Below are positions 33,226 to 42,650 of a stretch of 64,000 nt of DNA, one piece after another. A program made the position numbers and the translations under genes. Source of the stretch: JBAXAM01 sp964213355. GTDB taxonomy: Bacteria; Pseudomonadota; Gammaproteobacteria; UBA9339. The notes below the pieces were generated by a model. That model was not told where the DNA came from and ran no database searches. It saw nothing but the letters and a program-made list of their open reading frames with translations. Position 1 is the stretch's first letter. Each line of letters begins with the position of its first letter. The stretch spans positions 21,295-85,294 of the forward strand of contig CAXOVY010000003.1 of assembly GCA_964213355.1 (NCBI GenBank). Direction: 5' to 3'.

Positions 33226-35589
33226 ATGCCAATTCAACAACGAGGGATAGATCAGAGCCAAGAGCAGGTAGGAAGCGCGCTGTTGCGTGATACACGCACC
33301 TTGGAGCAGCGCATCTCTGATTTTATGAAGAACCCGTCTAGTGTTGCGGTGCTGATAGTGGTTTTTGCTAGTTTAGGTTTTTTTGTTTCTGCGGTAGCCG
33401 ATGTTACTTTTTTAATTGGACTTTGTCTATTTTGGATTGCGAAGACGCAGCATTTTTCCTTACCGTTTCGTATGCCAAAAAGAGCTAACTGTTTGGATTA
33501 CAATACTCCAAAAGCTGGTAGTTCCGATCCAAGTATGGCTAGTGGAATTTATTATTTTGGTAACGATCGTAAGACCGATGACGAGCTGTGGTTTACCAAT
33601 GATGATATGCGAACCCATGTTTTGATTTTTGGTTCAACTGGTAGTGGTAAAACGGTAGCGTTAGTGTCTATTGCATTCAATGCTTTGGTTCAGGGAAGTG
33701 GTTTTATTTATGTTGATGGTAAAGGTGATAACTCCCTTTTTGCTACAGTTTTTTCCTTAGTACGCTCGGTGGGGCGTGAAGATGATTTGTTGTTGATTAA
33801 TTTTATGACAGGTGCGCGTGATATTATTGGCCCACAAGAGAGGCGTCTTTCCAACACCATGAATCCTTTTTGTACTGGTTCTTCAAGTATGCTGTCTAAT
33901 TTGGTTACGAGTCTCATGGATTCTGGTAAGGGGGGCGGTGGTGGGGATATGTGGAAAGGCCGCGCTATTGCCTTTATTGAAGCGTTGATGAAGGTTTTAG
34001 TTACAGCGCGAGATGCTGGCTACATTTTATTAGATGCAAATGTAATTCGTAATTATTTTGATTTCACAAAACTTGAAGAAATGGTTGATAAGGTTTTGGT
34101 TCGTGAAAATCAAGAGCCAGCGAGTATGGAAGGTTTTCCGAGCGTAGTGCTTGAACCAATAACTCATTATGTAAATGATATGCCTGGGTACATCAAAGGA
34201 AAAAAAGGCAAACAAAGCTCACAATGCTTAGAGCAGCACGGTTATATCATCATGCAATTAACCAGGACATTTGGTTCGCTCGCTGATACTTATGGACATA
34301 TTATACGTACTAATTTACCAGAAGTTGATTTGCGTGATGTGGTATTAAATCGACGTATTTTGGTAGTGCTATTACCAGCATTAGAAAAGTCACCGGATGA
34401 GTTAGCCAACTTAGGCAAAATAATTATTGCCTCTTTAAAAACCATGATGGCATCTGGTTTAGGTGATGAAGTTGAAGGTATGTATAGTAAAGTAGTTGAG
34501 AGCAAGCCGACTAATGCACGCAATCCATATTTATGTATTTTAGATGAGTATGGATATTATGCGGTGGAGGGTTTTGCTGTGGTTCCAGCACAAGCACGTT
34601 CTTTGGGTTTTTCAGTTATATTTGCTGGCCAAGATTTGCCCGCGTTTCAAAAAGCATCCAAAGAAGAAGCTGCTTCTATCGGTGCAAATACCAATATTAA
34701 AATTTGTATGAAGTTAGAGGATCCGGCTGATACGTGGGAATTCTTCTTGAAATCTGCTGGTGAATCATATGTTGCCCACGTGGGTGGGTTCGAAGCAAAT
34801 GCGCAAAGTATATCCGGCCAGTATGCGGGCTCGAAAACTGCCCAAGTGGAGAAGCGTGCGCGTATTGATTTGCTTGATTTAAAAGAGCAAAGAGAAGGTG
34901 AGGCTCATGTTTTCTTTAAATCTAGAATTGTGCGTGCAAAAATGTTTTATGCAAATCCTAAGCCGGTCAAAGAGCTGCGTCTGAATCAATTCGTTAAGAT
35001 AGATGCACCTACAGATGTGGTACTGCGTAGTTTGGTTGCCGGTTTTGAGAACTTTAGAAAAATATTTCAAAGTAGCACTAAGTTGTTTTCTGATATTGAT
35101 TTGCCACAAGATGATGCTAAAAGTATTGCCGAGTTACTTATGAAGCAGCATGAAGATGCCCCACTCGAAAAAGGAATCTCCGCTTTGCTTGCTTATCGTG
35201 AACAAATGCTTGGACCACTGCCAAGTGAGGCTGAAGAAAAGGTTGAATTACCGGTTGGGCAAATGGACGTGTTTGCTACATTATCTCCTTCAGATTATCT
35301 CAAAAATATTCTTTTGGCAGATAATATTGAGCAGTTTAGTCAACCAGTATTAATTAAAGCATCAACCAGGGGACAAATGTCTCAGATTGAAAATATTTTG
35401 GGTAGGGCTAAGCGTAATACGCAAACTATCGCTTCAGAGCTGATTAAAGATATGCAAGCAGCAACACATTACCCACCAGCGGTATTAGCAGTTTCCGATG
35501 CTACCGAGCTAACAAAGACAATAGATTATTTGATTGCCAACATTGCGTTAAAACAGCGGGCAGCAACAGGTGAAACCACGAGTAGTTAA
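33226..35589 (+). CDS. icmO: Dot/Icm type IV coupling ATPase DotL (IcmO)
   Basis: VirD4/TraD-like coupling protein that receives substrates and adaptors (IcmS/IcmW, DotN, DotM). Two hydrophobic segments (about 37-72), then the Walker A GSTGSGKTV (about 136-144). The Walker B aspartates are in YLCILDEYGYYAVEG. The C-terminal 190 residues, after the ATPase core, are the region that binds DotN and IcmSW in Legionella. At 787 residues it matches the family (783). Confidence 0.96.
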   Translation: MPIQQRGIDQSQEQVGSALLRDTRTLEQRISDFMKNPSSVAVLIVVFASLGFFVSAVADVTFLIGLCLFWIAKTQHFSLPFRMPKRANCLDYNTPKAGSSDPSMASGIYYFGNDRKTDDELWFTNDDMRTHVLIFGSTGSGKTVALVSIAFNALVQGSGFIYVDGKGDNSLFATVFSLVRSVGREDDLLLINFMTGARDIIGPQERRLSNTMNPFCTGSSSMLSNLVTSLMDSGKGGGGGDMWKGRAIAFIEALMKVLVTARDAGYILLDANVIRNYFDFTKLEEMVDKVLVRENQEPASMEGFPSVVLEPITHYVNDMPGYIKGKKGKQSSQCLEQHGYIIMQLTRTFGSLADTYGHIIRTNLPEVDLRDVVLNRRILVVLLPALEKSPDELANLGKIIIASLKTMMASGLGDEVEGMYSKVVESKPTNARNPYLCILDEYGYYAVEGFAVVPAQARSLGFSVIFAGQDLPAFQKASKEEAASIGANTNIKICMKLEDPADTWEFFLKSAGESYVAHVGGFEANAQSISGQYAGSKTAQVEKRARIDLLDLKEQREGEAHVFFKSRIVRAKMFYANPKPVKELRLNQFVKIDAPTDVVLRSLVAGFENFRKIFQSSTKLFSDIDLPQDDAKSIAELLMKQHEDAPLEKGISALLAYREQMLGPLPSEAEEKVELPVGQMDVFATLSPSDYLKNILLADNIEQFSQPVLIKASTRGQMSQIENILGRAKRNTQTIASELIKDMQAATHYPPAVLAVSDATELTKTIDYLIANIALKQRAATGETTSS

Positions 35590-35603
35590 TTAGGATTTTA
35601 TAT

Positions 35604-36110
35604 ATGAAGGTGTTAAAAATTATTTTTTTTATCATGCTAGCAACACTACTATCCGGTTGCTTTACTGGAGCCATCTATCAGTCTGATGCTGAAATTCAGA
35701 AACCTCAAGCCCAGATTAGTTTGCTAAATAAACAGTTAATTGCCTACGATATTCGTATTCTGCAAGACGAAGATTCTATGGTTTTGGTTTTGCCCAATAA
35801 AAAACTTTTTAATTCTAATTCAGCAAATTTTACACAAGAGGCATATAAAGTTTTGGATTTAATTTTAGAGCTAACAAGTTATTATGAAAAATCGGTGATT
35901 TCGGTCAGGGGAGTTGCTGGAGTTGATTGTGTCGATGCTCTTAGTATCACTATGGTTGCTGAGCGTGCTCATAAGGTGGTCCAGTATTTGTGGAAGTCAG
36001 GAATTGATGCGAGCTTCATGTATGCCGATGGTAGTAATGCGATTGTAATTAAAAACAAAAAATCGTTTTTAACAGATTGTGTAGTGATTAGTTTTCGTAA
36101 GCTTAACTAA
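35604..36110 (+). CDS. icmN: Dot/Icm OmpA-like lipoprotein DotK (IcmN)
   Basis: Outer-membrane lipoprotein of the core complex. The signal peptide ends in the lipobox LLSGC (Cys19). The C-terminal part (about 60-168) has an OmpA/MotB-like peptidoglycan-binding pattern: NSANFTQEAYKVLDLILE followed by a RAHKVVQYLWKSGID helix. The 168 residues compare with 189 in L. pneumophila. It follows icmO and precedes icmL; no separate icmM/dotJ lies between. Confidence 0.9.
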   Translation: MKVLKIIFFIMLATLLSGCFTGAIYQSDAEIQKPQAQISLLNKQLIAYDIRILQDEDSMVLVLPNKKLFNSNSANFTQEAYKVLDLILELTSYYEKSVISVRGVAGVDCVDALSITMVAERAHKVVQYLWKSGIDASFMYADGSNAIVIKNKKSFLTDCVVISFRKLN

Positions 36111-36175
36111 TTGTCGGTAGATTTTTCTGGGTTGTTAGGTTAGTATGTAACTATAGAGGGATAGAGGGATAAGTT

Positions 36176-36805
36176 ATGGTAGACGATGCTGTTGAACTAG
36201 TGCGACTGCGCAATAATTTCTATCGCGATAATTATCGGAAATTGGTAGGGTCTTTGATGGTTTTATTGGTAGTTGTTGTGGCGTTAGTCGGAGCTGTATT
36301 TTATCAAATTGTCAACCGGCCAGAACCAAAATATTTTGCTACCACAGTTGATGGCAGAATTATGCAACTCTTTTCTTTATCAGAAGCGATGTTATCACCT
36401 GGTGATCTACTACAGTGGGCACACAGTGCTTCTATAGCCGCTTACACTTATAACTTCGTAAACTATCGTGACGCGATGCAACAGCTACAAAATCGATTTA
36501 CTGCTGATGGTTGGAGATATTACGAAAATGCTTTGCGAACGGCTAGAACCCTTGATATGGTTATAGCAAAGAAGCTAGTGGTATCAGCAGTTGCTACCGG
36601 TACACCAGTTATTTTGGATCAAGCCGTGATAAGTGGTAGATATTCTTGGAAAGTACAAATTCCACTTTTAGTTACTTATCAGAGCCCAAATGAACAAACG
36701 CAACAGGCGATGATAGTGACAATGATTATTAGTCGTGTGCCAACGGTTGATATGCCTAAGGGTATTGCTATAGTGAGTTTTGTTTCTTCAACCGCGGCTT
36801 CTTAA
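36176..36805 (+). CDS. icmL: Dot/Icm inner-membrane protein DotI (IcmL)
   Basis: Bitopic inner-membrane protein with a VirB8/TraM-like periplasmic domain. The transmembrane helix is at about residues 24-44, after a short cytoplasmic start (LRNNFYRDNYRKL, typical of IcmL). The periplasmic domain includes SIAAYTYNFVNYRD and RFTADGWRYYENAL, and ends with GIAIVSFVS. The 209 residues compare with 212 in L. pneumophila. Confidence 0.95.
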   Translation: MVDDAVELVRLRNNFYRDNYRKLVGSLMVLLVVVVALVGAVFYQIVNRPEPKYFATTVDGRIMQLFSLSEAMLSPGDLLQWAHSASIAAYTYNFVNYRDAMQQLQNRFTADGWRYYENALRTARTLDMVIAKKLVVSAVATGTPVILDQAVISGRYSWKVQIPLLVTYQSPNEQTQQAMIVTMIISRVPTVDMPKGIAIVSFVSSTAAS

Positions 36806-36857
36806 TCTAAATAATGTGATGTGAATAGGGAATATGGAAATAGGGTGCTTGAGCTTT

Positions 36858-37967
36858 ATGAAAATATTTTTAACTATACTATCCGTGTTATTTGTTTTTT
36901 GTCAGAGTTCTTTTGCGCTTACTGCTAGAGACAAAAGAGACCAGGCGGACGCACAAAAAAAAATGGATCAATTGCAGCAAGTTTTGGCAAAAGCAGCTAA
37001 AAGCAATGAACTTCCTGGATCAGCCAATATAACCGCAACATCTAGTTTGTCATCTGATTTACTTCCTCCGTCAAAGTCTGATCAAGCCAATGCACTTCGT
37101 CAGGCTCAAGCGTTTGGAGTGTCTTCAAGTACGCAAAATAAAGCAGCCGATATTGCCAGTGTTCCTGCTACTGCAGATGTGCCACAACCTAGTTTATATG
37201 ACCAAGCATTTTCCGGTGTTGTAGGTCAATTATTGCCAATGACTCCTGATCAAGTTGTGAAATTGCGAGAAGTGTTTACCGCAAGCCAGCAAGCTGCAGC
37301 AAATCCACCAGGGGTTCCGCCAAGGCCAACATCTACATCATTGCTAGTTAATTTATCGCCACAGGCTGTAGCTCCGGTGATTAGGCTAGGGGCGGGGTAT
37401 ATTACCTCTTTAGTTTTTATAGATGCTACTGGTCAGCCATGGCCAATAGCTGCATATAGTGTTGGCGATCCTGCTTCTTTTAATATTCAGTGGGATCGTA
37501 AAGGTAATACCATGCTAGTGCAATCAGCAACTTTTTATAAGCGCAGTAATTTGGCCGTAATTTTGCGTGATTTAAATACCCCGGTAATGATAACTTTGAT
37601 ATCGGGACAAGAAGCAGTGGATTATCGCGTAGATTTACGCATTCCTGGGGTTGGGCCCAATGCAGTTTTTATCCAAAATGGGATACCAGATGCAGTAAAT
37701 CCAATACTGTTCGATGTGTTAAATGGCATTCCACCCAGGGGGAGCAAAGAGTTGAAAGTTAGTGGTGGCGGGGTTACCCAGGCTTGGTTACTAAATAAAA
37801 AGCTTTATTTACGAACTAATTTGACTGTGACCTCTCCAGGTTGGCAAGCGACTATGAGTAGTATTGATGGTACCCATGCTTATCAGTTGCAACCATCCCC
37901 GGTAATTTTGGCTTTGCAAAATGGGAAGGATAAAATTCTTACGCTAACGATTGAAGGATTGGAGTGA
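36858..37967 (+). CDS. icmK: Dot/Icm outer-membrane core protein DotH (IcmK)
   Basis: Outer-membrane core component and main ring protein with DotC and DotD. From this start a standard signal peptide is predicted (cut after SSFA, about residue 20). A Gln/Ala-rich helical region (about 25-120) leads to the C-terminal beta domain with DATGQPWPIAAYSVGDP, recalled as diagnostic for DotH/VirB9-like proteins. An upstream ATG at 36834 adds eight residues and has its own AGGG; the choice is uncertain. The stop lies just before dotG. Confidence 0.93.
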   Translation: MKIFLTILSVLFVFCQSSFALTARDKRDQADAQKKMDQLQQVLAKAAKSNELPGSANITATSSLSSDLLPPSKSDQANALRQAQAFGVSSSTQNKAADIASVPATADVPQPSLYDQAFSGVVGQLLPMTPDQVVKLREVFTASQQAAANPPGVPPRPTSTSLLVNLSPQAVAPVIRLGAGYITSLVFIDATGQPWPIAAYSVGDPASFNIQWDRKGNTMLVQSATFYKRSNLAVILRDLNTPVMITLISGQEAVDYRVDLRIPGVGPNAVFIQNGIPDAVNPILFDVLNGIPPRGSKELKVSGGGVTQAWLLNKKLYLRTNLTVTSPGWQATMSSIDGTHAYQLQPSPVILALQNGKDKILTLTIEGLE

Positions 37968-37968
37968 T

Positions 37969-40683
37969 ATGGCGCTCAAAGACAGAGTAAATAATGCAAA
38001 ACAGACTTTTGCTGATACTAAATCAAGGATGGTAGTTATTGTTCTGGTGATTATTGTTATTGCAGTTTTAGGCATTTCTTATTTTAAATTTAAACGCAGT
38101 CGATTGCCGCCAGCCGGACTTCAGTCTGCAGTAATGGAAGCTCCAGGGATTACTTCTATTCCGGGTTTAGGCCAACCAACCCGAGAATATGCTAAATTGC
38201 AAGAACAACAAAATGTAGAATTATCTGTAGAGGCTGCTAGAAAAGGAACATCTTCTATTCCGACAGTAGTTCGTACTACATATCTAGACACGGGAGTTTC
38301 TTCTGATTTGTCAGGGAAATCCGGCGCTACATCTGTTGCTGGTTGTGGCGTTGAGGATTTAAGAAAAGCGCGCTTAGCTGGCGTTACTGCTTCAGAATTG
38401 CATTGCCGTGGTTGTAGTTTGGCAGCGCTTAAAGCAGCCGGATTCAGTGCGGCTGAACTAAAAGCAGCTGGGTTTAGCGCGGCTGAACTAAAGGCAGCTG
38501 GGTTTAGTGCGGATGAGTTAAAAGCTGCTGGATTTAGCGCCAAAGAATTGGCGGAAGCTGGTTTTAGCGCTAAGGAGTTGATAGCTGCAGGATTTACTGC
38601 TGGTGAATTAAAAGATGCTGGTTTTAGTGCTGCTGATTTGCGTAAGGCTGGAATGAGTGAAGAGGCGATCGCTGCGGTGAGCTTTGATTCAAGTAATTTA
38701 TCCACAACTGGTAACTGTAGTATTCAAAAATTAAAAGAGGCTCGTGGAAAAGGAGTTAGTGCAGCTGAATTGAAAAAATTAGGATGTAGTGCTGCAGCGC
38801 TAAGGGCCGCAGGTTTCACAGCGGCAGAATTAAAAGCTGCAGGGTTCAGTGCAGCTGAATTAAAAGCCGCGGGATTTAGTGCTGCAGATTTACGAGCAGC
38901 AGGCTTTAGTGCAAAAGATTTAAGAGATGCAGGTTTTAGTGCGGCTGATTTAAAGGAAGCCGGTTTTACTGCAAGCGAATTAAAAGATGCAGGTTTTAGC
39001 GCTGGGGAACTTTACAATGCTGGTTTCAGTGCTCAAGAATTAAAGGATGCTGGTTTTAGTGCTAAAGATCTTAAAGCAGCAGGATTTAGCGCTGCAGAGT
39101 TGCAGGATGCTGGTTTTACTCCAGATGAATTAAAAGCGGCTGGTTACACTGACGGTGATTTAGTACGCGCAGGTGTTGTTGGTGCTGTGGTTGGTGGTGG
39201 TACTGTGGCAGTTGGAGCTGGGTCTTGTAGCGTGGAGAGCTTAAAAGCAGCTCGTAAGGCAGGTGCTAGTGCGACTGATTTGAAAAAACTTGGTTGTAGC
39301 GCTCAAGCATTAAGGGCGGCTGGTTTTACCGCGGCAGAATTAAAAGCCGCGGGATTTAGTGCAGCAGAGTTAAGAGCCGCAGGATTTAGTGCTGAAGATC
39401 TTAAAGCCGCTGGATTCAGCGCGGAAGAGTTACAGGCCGCTGGATTCAGTGCAGCAGAATTAAGGGCAGTTGGTTTAGGTGCTATTGCAGAGGTGTGTAG
39501 CATTGATAGTATTAAGGAAGCGCGGGCGAGCGGGGCTAATGCCGCCCAATTAAGAGCTAAAGGTTGTAGTGCTGCTGCACTTAAAGCAGCAGGGTTCAGT
39601 GCGGCAGAACTGAAGGATGCTGGATTCAGCGCGCAAGAACTAAAAGACGCTGGGTTTAGCGCTAAAGAACTAAAGGCAGCAGGATTTAGCGCTAAAGAAC
39701 TAAAGGCAGCAGGATTTACTGCTAAAGACCTTAAAGATGCTGGATTTAAAGCAGCTGATTTACTTGCATCTGGTTTTACTTCCGATGAATTGAAGAAGGC
39801 TGGTTTTAGTGCGAGTGATATTAAGGCGGCCAATTTAAGACTTAGTGCTGAGGCAAATGCAGCTTTAAATTCTTTAGAACCGCAAAAACAGTTTGGAAGA
39901 TTAAGTGAGGAACAACTGTCAAATATGGCCACACCGGATCTTGAAAATCTCATGAGACAGCAGCAGGCGATGATGAAGCAGCAGGCTGACACACTTTTTG
40001 CCGCATGGGCACAGATTCCTACGCAGCAATATGTTCAAGGGGCAAACGACGATCAGAAACAGACTCAGGCAGAAAAAGCAGCTGCAGCTGAGAAGGCAGC
40101 TGCAGCTGCGGCAGCGAAGAACGTCGATATTTATAAGGCTGGAACTATTATTTTTGCGATATTGGATGCGGAAGTAAATAGTGATGAAAATGCTCCGGCG
40201 ATGGCAACTATTATTCAGGCTGGAGCGCTAAAGAATTCTAAGTTGCTTGGTAATTTCCAAAGAGTTGATAAAAAAGTTTTATTACAATTTAGCGTACTTA
40301 GTGTTCCTAAGTTAAACGTCAGCATTGCTATTAACGCTGTAGCGATTGATCCAAATACTGCCAAAACAGCCTTGGCATCCACTGTTGACAATCATTACTT
40401 GTTGCGTTATGGCACAGCATTTGCGTCGTCTTTTGTCGCTGGGTTAGCTGGTGCAGTACAAAATGCTGGAGGTACAACTACCACATCGGCGACAACTGGA
40501 ACCGTTAGTACCATGCCGCCATTGAATTTTATGCAAAAATTATTAGTTGGTTTGGGTACAGCGGGGCAACAGCTTAGTACTGCCGCTGGAGCAAATGTTA
40601 ATACGCCACCAACAATTACAGTAAAGGCTGGAAGTAATATTGGATTGTTACTGATGTCTGATCTATCAGTACCAAAGAGTTAA
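37969..40683 (+). CDS. icmE: Dot/Icm core protein DotG (IcmE) with repeat domain
   Basis: VirB10-like protein spanning both membranes, forming the channel of the core complex. The transmembrane helix is at about residues 20-38. Then comes a long repeat region (about 125-620) of roughly ten-residue units of the form AAGFSAAELK, broken into four blocks that each begin with a Cys and a second Cys in GCS. The C-terminal VirB10 domain (about 715-904) carries AGTIIFAILDAEVNSDENAP and ends in LLLMSDLSVPKS. GGAG precedes the ATG. It is 904 residues from this start, against about 1048 in L. pneumophila. Confidence 0.95.
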   Translation: MALKDRVNNAKQTFADTKSRMVVIVLVIIVIAVLGISYFKFKRSRLPPAGLQSAVMEAPGITSIPGLGQPTREYAKLQEQQNVELSVEAARKGTSSIPTVVRTTYLDTGVSSDLSGKSGATSVAGCGVEDLRKARLAGVTASELHCRGCSLAALKAAGFSAAELKAAGFSAAELKAAGFSADELKAAGFSAKELAEAGFSAKELIAAGFTAGELKDAGFSAADLRKAGMSEEAIAAVSFDSSNLSTTGNCSIQKLKEARGKGVSAAELKKLGCSAAALRAAGFTAAELKAAGFSAAELKAAGFSAADLRAAGFSAKDLRDAGFSAADLKEAGFTASELKDAGFSAGELYNAGFSAQELKDAGFSAKDLKAAGFSAAELQDAGFTPDELKAAGYTDGDLVRAGVVGAVVGGGTVAVGAGSCSVESLKAARKAGASATDLKKLGCSAQALRAAGFTAAELKAAGFSAAELRAAGFSAEDLKAAGFSAEELQAAGFSAAELRAVGLGAIAEVCSIDSIKEARASGANAAQLRAKGCSAAALKAAGFSAAELKDAGFSAQELKDAGFSAKELKAAGFSAKELKAAGFTAKDLKDAGFKAADLLASGFTSDELKKAGFSASDIKAANLRLSAEANAALNSLEPQKQFGRLSEEQLSNMATPDLENLMRQQQAMMKQQADTLFAAWAQIPTQQYVQGANDDQKQTQAEKAAAAEKAAAAAAAKNVDIYKAGTIIFAILDAEVNSDENAPAMATIIQAGALKNSKLLGNFQRVDKKVLLQFSVLSVPKLNVSIAINAVAIDPNTAKTALASTVDNHYLLRYGTAFASSFVAGLAGAVQNAGGTTTTSATTGTVSTMPPLNFMQKLLVGLGTAGQQLSTAAGANVNTPPTITVKAGSNIGLLLMSDLSVPKS
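38344..39830 (+). repeat. Decapeptide repeat array inside dotG
   Basis: About forty imperfect 30-bp units encode AGF(S/T)A-x-E/D-L-K-x repeats. Four blocks start with Cys-bearing modules at about 38347, 38714, 39225 and 39495, with the pattern C-(20 or so residues)-GCS before the next run of repeats. The units differ in codon choice, so the array is old and kept by selection on the protein, unlike the 123-bp repeats at the end of the window. Confidence 0.9.
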
Positions 40684-40708
40684 AATAAATTTACAAGGTA
40701 ATAATAGT

Positions 40709-41509
40709 ATGGATGATAAAACAATATCTTCACCCGATATGACCGAATATAAATTTAATGAGTCTGATGGAGTTCCTGCAGATGCAGCAACAGATTCTGG
40801 TTCTGCTACCCCTTATTCTGGAGGAGAAGCATCGGTTCCAGCGTCATCAGCATCAGGGTTTAACCTAAAAAATATTAATTTGCAAAAGTTTAAGGTACCA
40901 ATTGCAATTTCATTAGCTATTTCAATTATGTATGGGGTTTTTAATTTTTATAACGCTAAAAAAACACATGCAGCAGAGCAAAAAAAATTGCAGGCACAGG
41001 AAGTAGCTACGCAGCAAATGCCGATTATAGCTCCGCCAGTCAGAGAGGTTATTGTCCAGCCTCAGCCATCGAGTGATCAAATAGAACAGGTACAAGCCTC
41101 TGTGCAACGAAAAATAGATGCAGCAGCGCAGGAGATGGCAAGCAATCGCGATCAGTTTTTGGGTTTAAGAGATGCAGTTTCTAAAGCACAGCAAGATATT
41201 TCTAGCGTTAGTCAGAACGTTGGTCAATTGACGGTAGCCACGCAGCAACTTTTGTCAGAAGTACAACAACTAAAATCTCCTCCAAAGGTTAAGTCTAAGA
41301 AGAAAGCCACTAAACCTTTGGCCATTTATCATATACGCGCTATTGTGCCTGGGAGAGTGTGGCTTGAATCTGCTGATGGTAAAAGTGCTACGCTTAGGGT
41401 TGGTGATAGCCTGGAAGGCTACGGTACGGTAGAAGTTATTTCACCGCAGCAAGGAATGGTTCTTATGAGCGATGGTTCATATATTCAATACGGTGTAAAC
41501 GATTTTTAA
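40709..41509 (+). CDS. icmG: Dot/Icm inner-membrane protein DotF (IcmG)
   Basis: Bitopic inner-membrane protein of the core complex. It has an acidic, Ser/Ala-rich cytoplasmic N-terminus (about 1-55), one transmembrane helix (about 66-85), a Gln-rich coiled coil in the periplasm (about 90-190) and a C-terminal beta domain (about 200-266, AIVPGRVWLESADGKSATL). The 266 residues match DotF (269). It lies 25 bases after dotG. Confidence 0.93.
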   Translation: MDDKTISSPDMTEYKFNESDGVPADAATDSGSATPYSGGEASVPASSASGFNLKNINLQKFKVPIAISLAISIMYGVFNFYNAKKTHAAEQKKLQAQEVATQQMPIIAPPVREVIVQPQPSSDQIEQVQASVQRKIDAAAQEMASNRDQFLGLRDAVSKAQQDISSVSQNVGQLTVATQQLLSEVQQLKSPPKVKSKKKATKPLAIYHIRAIVPGRVWLESADGKSATLRVGDSLEGYGTVEVISPQQGMVLMSDGSYIQYGVNDF

Positions 41510-41542
41510 GTATTGTCCCCAATTACTAACCAAACATTTTGA

Positions 41543-42160
41543 ATGAGGCCAATGAAAATATTTAGTGCCAATACCAATATCAAGGTGGTGAGTGAATGCT
41601 GTTTAGTAATAGTTTTTTTGCTATTGCCAGTAGCTACGGCTTATGCAAACGTCGATTTTAATACGCTGCTGTCTGCGCTTCAGGCAAATCTGGAACCTGT
41701 TATTTTATTAACAAAAGCAGTTGGTTTTGTACTGGGTTTTTCGATGGTGATTTCAGCAATAATAGATTTAAAAAAAATTGGTCAATCACAGAGCGGGGCG
41801 GAGGGTGCTGTAGGTGGGCCTTTGTTTCGATTAGCTCTTGGTATAGCATTGATATATTATCCATTTACTATAAGTGTTGGAGTTGCTACTTTTACTGGGA
41901 CTTCATCAATTCAGGCTTATCCTATTAGCGGAAGTGGTACATTTTTACCGGCTAAGCAGGGTGCACTTAAACTAATTCAAGCTGTTGGGTATGTGTCCTT
42001 TATTAGAGGATTTGTAACTCTTAGCCATTCGGCTAAGCCAGGAGCGCAGCAGGGATCAGTAGGTAAAGGTATCGTGTATGTCATAGGTGGGATTTTAGCG
42101 ATCAATATAGTAGCAACCATGCAGATTATTGGAAATAGTTTGGGTATTTCGATGTTTTAG
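41543..42160 (+). CDS. icmC: Dot/Icm inner-membrane protein DotE (IcmC)
   Basis: Polytopic inner-membrane protein related to DotP. The 205 residues have an N-terminal signal-like segment (about 18-37) and hydrophobic helices near 55-75, 95-120 and 175-200. ATG at 41552 is an alternative start, three residues shorter; GAGG lies close upstream of it. Identity rests on position, topology and similarity to DotP. Confidence 0.88.
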   Translation: MRPMKIFSANTNIKVVSECCLVIVFLLLPVATAYANVDFNTLLSALQANLEPVILLTKAVGFVLGFSMVISAIIDLKKIGQSQSGAEGAVGGPLFRLALGIALIYYPFTISVGVATFTGTSSIQAYPISGSGTFLPAKQGALKLIQAVGYVSFIRGFVTLSHSAKPGAQQGSVGKGIVYVIGGILAINIVATMQIIGNSLGISMF

Positions 42161-42252
42161 TAGGGGGGATTAAATATAGATGTATTATTTTTTTGTTGTT
42201 GATGTAAAATTGCTAGGTAGTCTGGTAATCAAATTTTAAAGGAGATTAAAAC

Positions 42253-42621
42253 ATGTTTAGTAAGAAGGTAGTAAAAATTATAGTGTCGATTGTGATTAGC
42301 AGTTTAAGTTTTTATATATCTTATGCGTTAGCCGATAACGTTACTATTGGTAGTGTTGCTAGTACTGTCACAGGCACTTTAGGTAATGTTCTTAAGTTAG
42401 TAACAGCTGGGGCATATGTGGCAGGATTTGGACTCACAGTTGGTGCCCTTTTTAAATTTAAGCAACATAAAGAGAATCCCCAGCAAGCGCCGCTTGGAAC
42501 ATGTGTTGCAATGTTAATAGTCGGCATTTGTTTAATATTTTTGCCAAGTATAATTAGCGTTGGTGGTGGAACTCTTGGTACCAGCAACCAAGGTAATGTT
42601 GGCGGCTTTAGTAGTGTTTAA
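42253..42621 (+). CDS. icmD: Dot/Icm inner-membrane protein DotP (IcmD)
   Basis: 122-residue membrane protein, related to the C-terminal part of DotE. A signal-like segment (about 8-27) and two hydrophobic helices (about 45-65 and 82-100) surround FKFKQHKENPQQAPLG, a loop seen in this family. A clear GGAG ribosome-binding site precedes the ATG. The 92-bp gap after dotE has no other gene. Confidence 0.9.
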   Translation: MFSKKVVKIIVSIVISSLSFYISYALADNVTIGSVASTVTGTLGNVLKLVTAGAYVAGFGLTVGALFKFKQHKENPQQAPLGTCVAMLIVGICLIFLPSIISVGGGTLGTSNQGNVGGFSSV

Positions 42622-42650
42622 TCTTAGTTGTTTAGCTAGAAATTGCATCT

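Noticed and set aside
38121..38705. Long minus-strand open frame opposite dotG (194 codons), and a similar one at 39303-39992
   Set aside because: Both are shadows of the low-complexity decapeptide array: the reverse reading of AGFSAAELK-type codons gives a Leu/Ala/Asn/Pro-rich product with no start signals or family similarity.
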